From: Lepidostoma basale
Taxonomy: Eukaryota; Arthropoda; Insecta; Trichoptera; Lepidostomatidae
Length of the DNA stretch: 64,000 nucleotides
Reading direction: 5' to 3'
NCBI GenBank assembly: GCA_022606425.2
Contig: JAHDVF020000136.1
Location: 620,001 to 684,000, forward strand
Positions 62,041 through 64,000 of this stretch are shown here, piece after piece. The notes under the pieces are model-generated. The model ran no database searches. It saw nothing but the letters and a program-made list of their open reading frames with translations, and was not told the origin of the DNA. Made by a program: the position numbers and the translations under genes. Position 1 is the stretch's first letter. Every line of letters begins with the position of its first letter.

Positions 62041-62567
62041 TATGTTTTGTTAAAATAAATAAGGCGATCGGTAGTCGCGTGAAAGCGCATAGCAATGAGA
62101 TTTGCAGTAGCTCAATCGAGATTATTCTCGGAATTTATTTGCGGTTGCTCGCGCGTTTTTAACAGCCAATCATAGACGCCGTAGTAACACAGCAGCTGCG
62201 ACTGAAATTCTCCGAAGCTAAAAAATACGTTAATAACCGTTATCGCTAGTTTTGCGGAGGCTATATAAGCGGGTCTTGTAAGGACTCGGCCCCTCACTCT
62301 TCCTTCAAATTCACATACGCGTAGACACGCTGCGCGTAAAGAGGCTTGGCGCTCTTAACTACGTGAAAACCAGTATTTGAGGTACTGCACACTTCTCTTC
62401 GCTTCTACCCTGCACCGATTGCCGCATATAATAAAACTTTGTTTTATTACACAATCATCATCACGCCGTATTCTCCGTTTTACCATCCACACCACATCGG
62501 AGACGAGCAGCAGTCAGCGGCCAAAATAAATATTAATAGTACGGGGGTAGCAATCTGTCCCGTACAG
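62041..62567 (+). mobile_element. Possible solo LTR
   Basis: Features in LTR-like order: TGT start (about 62047), GC-rich U3-like part, TATA box CTATATAAGCGGG (62261-62273), GCCCCTCACTCTTCC initiator region, AATAAAACTTTG polyadenylation signal (62430), and a GTACA end followed by GTGGCGATTTGG, which resembles a tRNA primer-binding site. No gag-pol follows. Could alternatively be a host promoter. Confidence 0.35.
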
Positions 62568-62696
62568 TGGCGATTTGGAAAAAAAACACTTTTGCCCTAT
62601 TTTTTTCAACTTTCGAAATTTTAATAACCCCTACGTCATGCGATACACAGATATATAAAGTAGCTCTGTGAAAAATAAATCGGTACATTAGAACTT

Positions 62697-62872
62697 GAGA
62701 TATCATGTCAACGGTAACGAAAAAAGACAGTTTTGGAAAAACGCGTTTATAGTTTGGAGTCGAGTTTCGCGCGATCTAAGACGTTTCACGATGTGTTATA
62801 CTTACACTTTCTCAACCAGGGATTCCAGCCTCATACAATTTTCGACCTTCCATGAAGTCGATTTCTAATGAT
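62697..62872. repeat. Repeat R2 adjoining RTE-A
   Basis: Second copy of 21415-21590, again directly beyond the GAA tail of an RTE-A copy. Upstream sequence 62570-62696 has no counterpart at 21.4 kb. Confidence 0.7.
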
Positions 62873-62875
62873 TTC

Positions 62876-63670
62876 TTCTTCTTCCTCAGCCTATTCCCGT
62901 CCACTCCTGGACAAAGGCCTCCTCCATTTGCTTCCATGTCATTCTGTCCTGTGCAGACTGCATCCAGGTTAGGTACTCCGACGTGTCTGTTTAGATCATC
63001 CTTCCACCGTAGTTGCGGTCGCCCTGCACTTCTCTTCGCCGTCCACGGTCTCCAAATCAGTAGTCTTCTTGTCCATTTTTCATCTGAGCTTCTGGATACG
63101 TGACCTGCCCATTGCCATTTTAGAGTCGCCACCCGGTGGATGATGTCAGTGACCTTTGTTTTTTTCTCTCACCGTATCGTTTCTGACTCTGTCTCTTAGG
63201 CTTATTCCTAACATGGCTCTTTCCATGGCTCTTTGGGTCACTCGCAGTTTCTCGGCACTTTTTTTGGACAATGTAACAGTTTCAAGACCATAAGTACCAA
63301 CTGGCAGAACGCAGGCTTCATAGATTTTTCGTTTCAGGTTGATCGGTATTTCCCGGTTTTTAAGGTTTCCGAAAGCTGCCCAGCTTAGTCCAATTCTTAT
63401 CTCTTATTAGGTTATCTCGGCCCAATCGAATATTGTGTTCCAGGTAGGTATATATATTATATTATTGGACAATCTCAGTTCTGTCCGCGTTGATTTCAAG
63501 CCTTTCCGTGCCCATCACTTTGGTCTTTGCCAGGTTCAGATTCAAACCTACATATTTGGATACATCGTTCAGTTCTTTCAGCATTTCAGCTAGTTCCTCC
63601 GGAGTGTTGTTCACGAGAACGATGTCGTCGGCAAAGCGTAGATGGTTTAAATACTTCCCAGTAATTCTAA
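62876..63670 (-). mobile_element. RTE-A LINE, longest copy (RT palm to tail)
   Basis: Minus strand from the left-most coding: HLRFADDIVLVNNTPEELAE (catalytic FADD box) and LNDVSKYVGLNLNLAKTKVM (63480-63660). After a gap near 63450 it continues with IGLSWAAFG, REIPINLKRKIYEACVLPV, TKVTDIIHRVATLKWQWAG, WTRRLLIWRPWTAKRSAG and RPQLRWKDDLNRHVG, ending in a GAA tail at 62876-62885. Establishes RTE-A as an RTE-clade-like LINE. Frameshifts near 63160 and 63370. Confidence 0.85.
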
Positions 63671-63966
63671 TGATTATTCTAATGATTTTTGATCTTTACA
63701 AAAGAATTGTCATAATGTGGGATTTTCCCAGGTAATCAGAGTTTGCCTGCCGTCTATCGTTCATTCGTTCGGCCAGATTGATTTAGTCGGTGCGTAACAA
63801 AAATAGCTGTAACTTTGAAAATATTCAGAAATTCATAAAATCCTCTAAGGGTAATATTCTTAAAAATATGCAAAAAAGAAAAAAATATTTATTAAATTTT
63901 CTACACTAGAATACTATGATTTATTATGAACTCGTCAAGAATTAAAAATGGAGGTTAGGTATATAT

Positions 63967-64000
63967 TCTTCTTCGATGGCCCTTACAGCCCATGCGCTTC
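63967..64000 (-). mobile_element. RTE-E LINE 3' end (cut by window edge)
   Basis: TTCTTCTTCGATGGCCCTTA followed by CAGCCCAT matches the start of 28017-28300. Only 34 bp are visible. Confidence 0.4.

Noticed and set aside
1..64000. CRISPR arrays, rRNA, bacterial operons or riboswitches
   Set aside because: No regular short repeats with unique spacers, no rRNA sequence, and gene structure with introns and eukaryotic retrotransposons; the 46-bp repeats at 53195 are contiguous without spacers.

Overview
The window is nuclear DNA of an animal, almost certainly an arthropod and most likely an insect. It is AT-rich and dominated by decayed non-LTR retrotransposons of types common in insect genomes. 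It also holds a tRNA-derived SINE, Helitron ends, a pogo-like element with a PHD tail and a mariner. There are no operons, rRNAs or CRISPR arrays. The exact order is not determinable; Lepidoptera or Hemiptera would fit.

One host gene is supported, on the minus strand. A first coding exon (59087-59211) encodes a signal peptide ending in GARA, followed by DQDEDIPHN. A second exon (15000-15081) encodes VKNWALKFGVDLWEFGRH and more. Both have good splice sites and they join in phase (GA|A = Glu) across a 44,005-bp intron. The joined N-terminus fits the voltage-gated calcium channel alpha-2/delta subunit family; this is a recognition from family pattern, not a search result. A GC-rich segment around 61.0-61.5 kb, with an AAGATGGCGGC motif and a plausible 5'-UTR splice donor, is the best promoter candidate. 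The remaining exons should lie beyond the left edge.

Nearly everything else is intronic repeat. (1) About 25 fragments belong to an RTE-like LINE (here L-GTTA) whose reading frame ends almost directly on a (GTTA)n tail. It has a short non-autonomous partner (GTTA-NA). (2) There are at least eight other RTE-like lineages (RTE-A to RTE-I) with GAA, GAT or GA tails, plus Jockey/CR1-like and L2-like LINE 3' halves. The best open frames are 12361-13392, 17140-17796, 20411-20902 and 53707-54477. (3) A tRNA-derived SINE has clear A and B boxes. (4) Many short elements, often inverted pairs, carry a compact hammerhead-ribozyme-like motif: CUGANGA core, 5-bp stem II, GAAAC-NN-GUH. At least six sequence families show it, suggesting Penelope-like or retrozyme-type elements. 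(5) A 5.8-kb Helitron (31403-37247) carries other fragments and has a paralogous empty site at about 41.84 kb. (6) A pogo-like DNA transposon (45434-47235) has lost its catalytic core. (7) There are MITEs, fold-backs, a 46-bp minisatellite and a possible LTR.

Layout: 1-14999, intron 2 of the host gene with repeats; 15000-15081, exon 2; 15082-59086, intron 1 packed with nested insertions; 59087-59211, exon 1; 59.2-62 kb, repeat-poor 5' region; 62-64 kb, LTR-like sequence and an RTE-A copy.
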